Of a stretch of DNA of 16,320 bases, positions 15,715 to 16,320 are shown piece after piece. The notes below the pieces were generated by a model, which saw only the letters and a program-made list of their open reading frames with translations, searched no databases and was not told the DNA's origin. Each line of letters begins with the position of its first letter. Position 1 is the stretch's first letter. The stretch comes from Betaproteobacteria bacterium. Lineage in GTDB: Bacteria; Pseudomonadota; Gammaproteobacteria; Burkholderiales; Casimicrobiaceae. The translations under genes and the position numbers were made by a program. The stretch covers positions 1 through 16,320 of the forward strand of contig VBCZ01000392.1 of the NCBI GenBank assembly GCA_005889025.1, written 5' to 3'.

Positions 15715-16320
15715 CTAGCGCAGATCGATCGGCTTGACCTCGCGGCGCTGCGCGCCGACGTAGAGCTGTCTCGGCCTTCCGATTTTCTGATCCGGATCCG
15801 AGATCATCTCGTTCCATTGCGCGATCCAGCCTACGGTCCGCGCGAGCGAGAAAATCGCGGTAAATAGGCTCACTGGTATGCCGACGGCGCGCTGGACGAT
15901 CCCGGAATAGAAGTCGACGTTCGGATAGAGCTTGCGCTGAACGAAGTAGTCGTCTTCCAGCGCGATCTTCTCGAGCGCCATCGCCAGCTTGAACAAACGA
16001 TCGTCGTGCAGGCCGAGCTCCTCCAGCACTTCGTAGCAGGTTTCCCGCATCAGTTTGGCGCGCGGGTCGTAGTTCTTGTACACGCGATGTCCGAATCCCA
16101 TCAGCTTGACGCCGGAATGCTTGTCCTTCACTCGCTTGATGAAATCGCCGATCTTGGACACGTCGCCGATTTCCTCGAGCATCTGGAGGGCGGCCTCGTT
16201 AGCGCCGCCATGGGCGGGGCCCCAGAGGCAAGCGATCCCCGCGGCGATGCACGCAAACGGGTTCGCGCCCGAAGACCCGGCGAGGCGCACCGTCGAGGTC
16301 GAGGCGTTCTGCTCGTGATC
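15715..16320 (-). CDS. gltA: Citrate synthase (GltA), C-terminal part, cut by the window edge
   Basis: The last 201 residues of citrate synthase, which condenses oxaloacetate and acetyl-CoA as the entry step of the TCA cycle. All three catalytic positions are visible: His in DHEQNAST at the very edge (E. coli His264), His in GPAHGGANEA (His305) and Asp in PNVDFYSG (Asp362). The substrate-binding arginine is in MGFGHRVYKNYDPRA. The C-terminus IGRPRQLYVGAQRREVKPIDLR is that of the proteobacterial hexameric, NADH-sensitive type. The reading frame is open to the window end, so the start and N-terminal half lie outside. The gene precedes sucA by 148 nt, as in the betaproteobacterial sdh-gltA-odh cluster. 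Confidence 0.97.
   Translation of the reverse strand, partial: DHEQNASTSTVRLAGSSGANPFACIAAGIACLWGPAHGGANEAALQMLEEIGDVSKIGDFIKRVKDKHSGVKLMGFGHRVYKNYDPRAKLMRETCYEVLEELGLHDDRLFKLAMALEKIALEDDYFVQRKLYPNVDFYSGIVQRAVGIPVSLFTAIFSLARTVGWIAQWNEMISDPDQKIGRPRQLYVGAQRREVKPIDLR

Overview
The window is a GC-rich stretch of bacterial chromosome in which every gene I can support lies on the minus strand, so transcription runs from high to low coordinates. Gene content and order point to a betaproteobacterium (Burkholderiales/Nitrosomonadales-like). The citrate synthase to 2-oxoglutarate dehydrogenase cluster is followed by zapE, and the rpoE-rseA-rseB-mucD block is followed by a small glutaredoxin-like gene and lepA. 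The assignment rests on gene order and protein similarity judged by eye. No species can be named.

Region 1 (right end, 16320 down to about 9767) is a TCA-cycle cluster: the 3' two thirds of gltA, then sucA, sucB and lpdA, encoding citrate synthase and the E1, E2 and E3 subunits of the 2-oxoglutarate dehydrogenase complex. As given, sucA is broken by a one-base frameshift in a run of four G (minus strand) near 13423-13426. sucB and lpdA are separated by about 130 bp that fold as a long imperfect palindrome and look like a dispersed intergenic repeat.

Region 2 (9729 down to 4477) holds zapE (AFG1-like cell-division ATPase), an AcuI/YhdH-type acryloyl-CoA reductase that seems to lack about 20 residues in its nucleotide-binding domain, prpE (propionyl-CoA synthetase) and a Rhizobium etli-type L-asparaginase. 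The reductase plus PrpE would feed C3 acids into propionyl-CoA.

Region 3 (4433 down to 419) is the envelope-stress regulon core: rpoE (sigma-E), anti-sigma factor rseA, its periplasmic modulator rseB, the periplasmic protease mucD/degP, and a small CxxC glutaredoxin-like protein. Several junctions overlap (TGATG between rpoE and rseA, 14 nt between rseA and rseB, 14 nt between mucD and the glutaredoxin-like gene), which suggests translational coupling. A good match to a sigma-E promoter lies about 120-150 bp upstream of rpoE, implying autoregulation, and a 14-codon leader ORF overlaps the rpoE start.

Region 4 (left end, 310 down to 1) is the 5' end of lepA (EF4), preceded closely by a strong 8-bp hairpin. 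I see no tRNA, rRNA, CRISPR array, insertion sequence, phage gene or defence system. This is mostly ordinary core genome. The interest lies in the frameshift, the palindromic repeat, the reductase deletion and the regulatory layout around rpoE and lepA.
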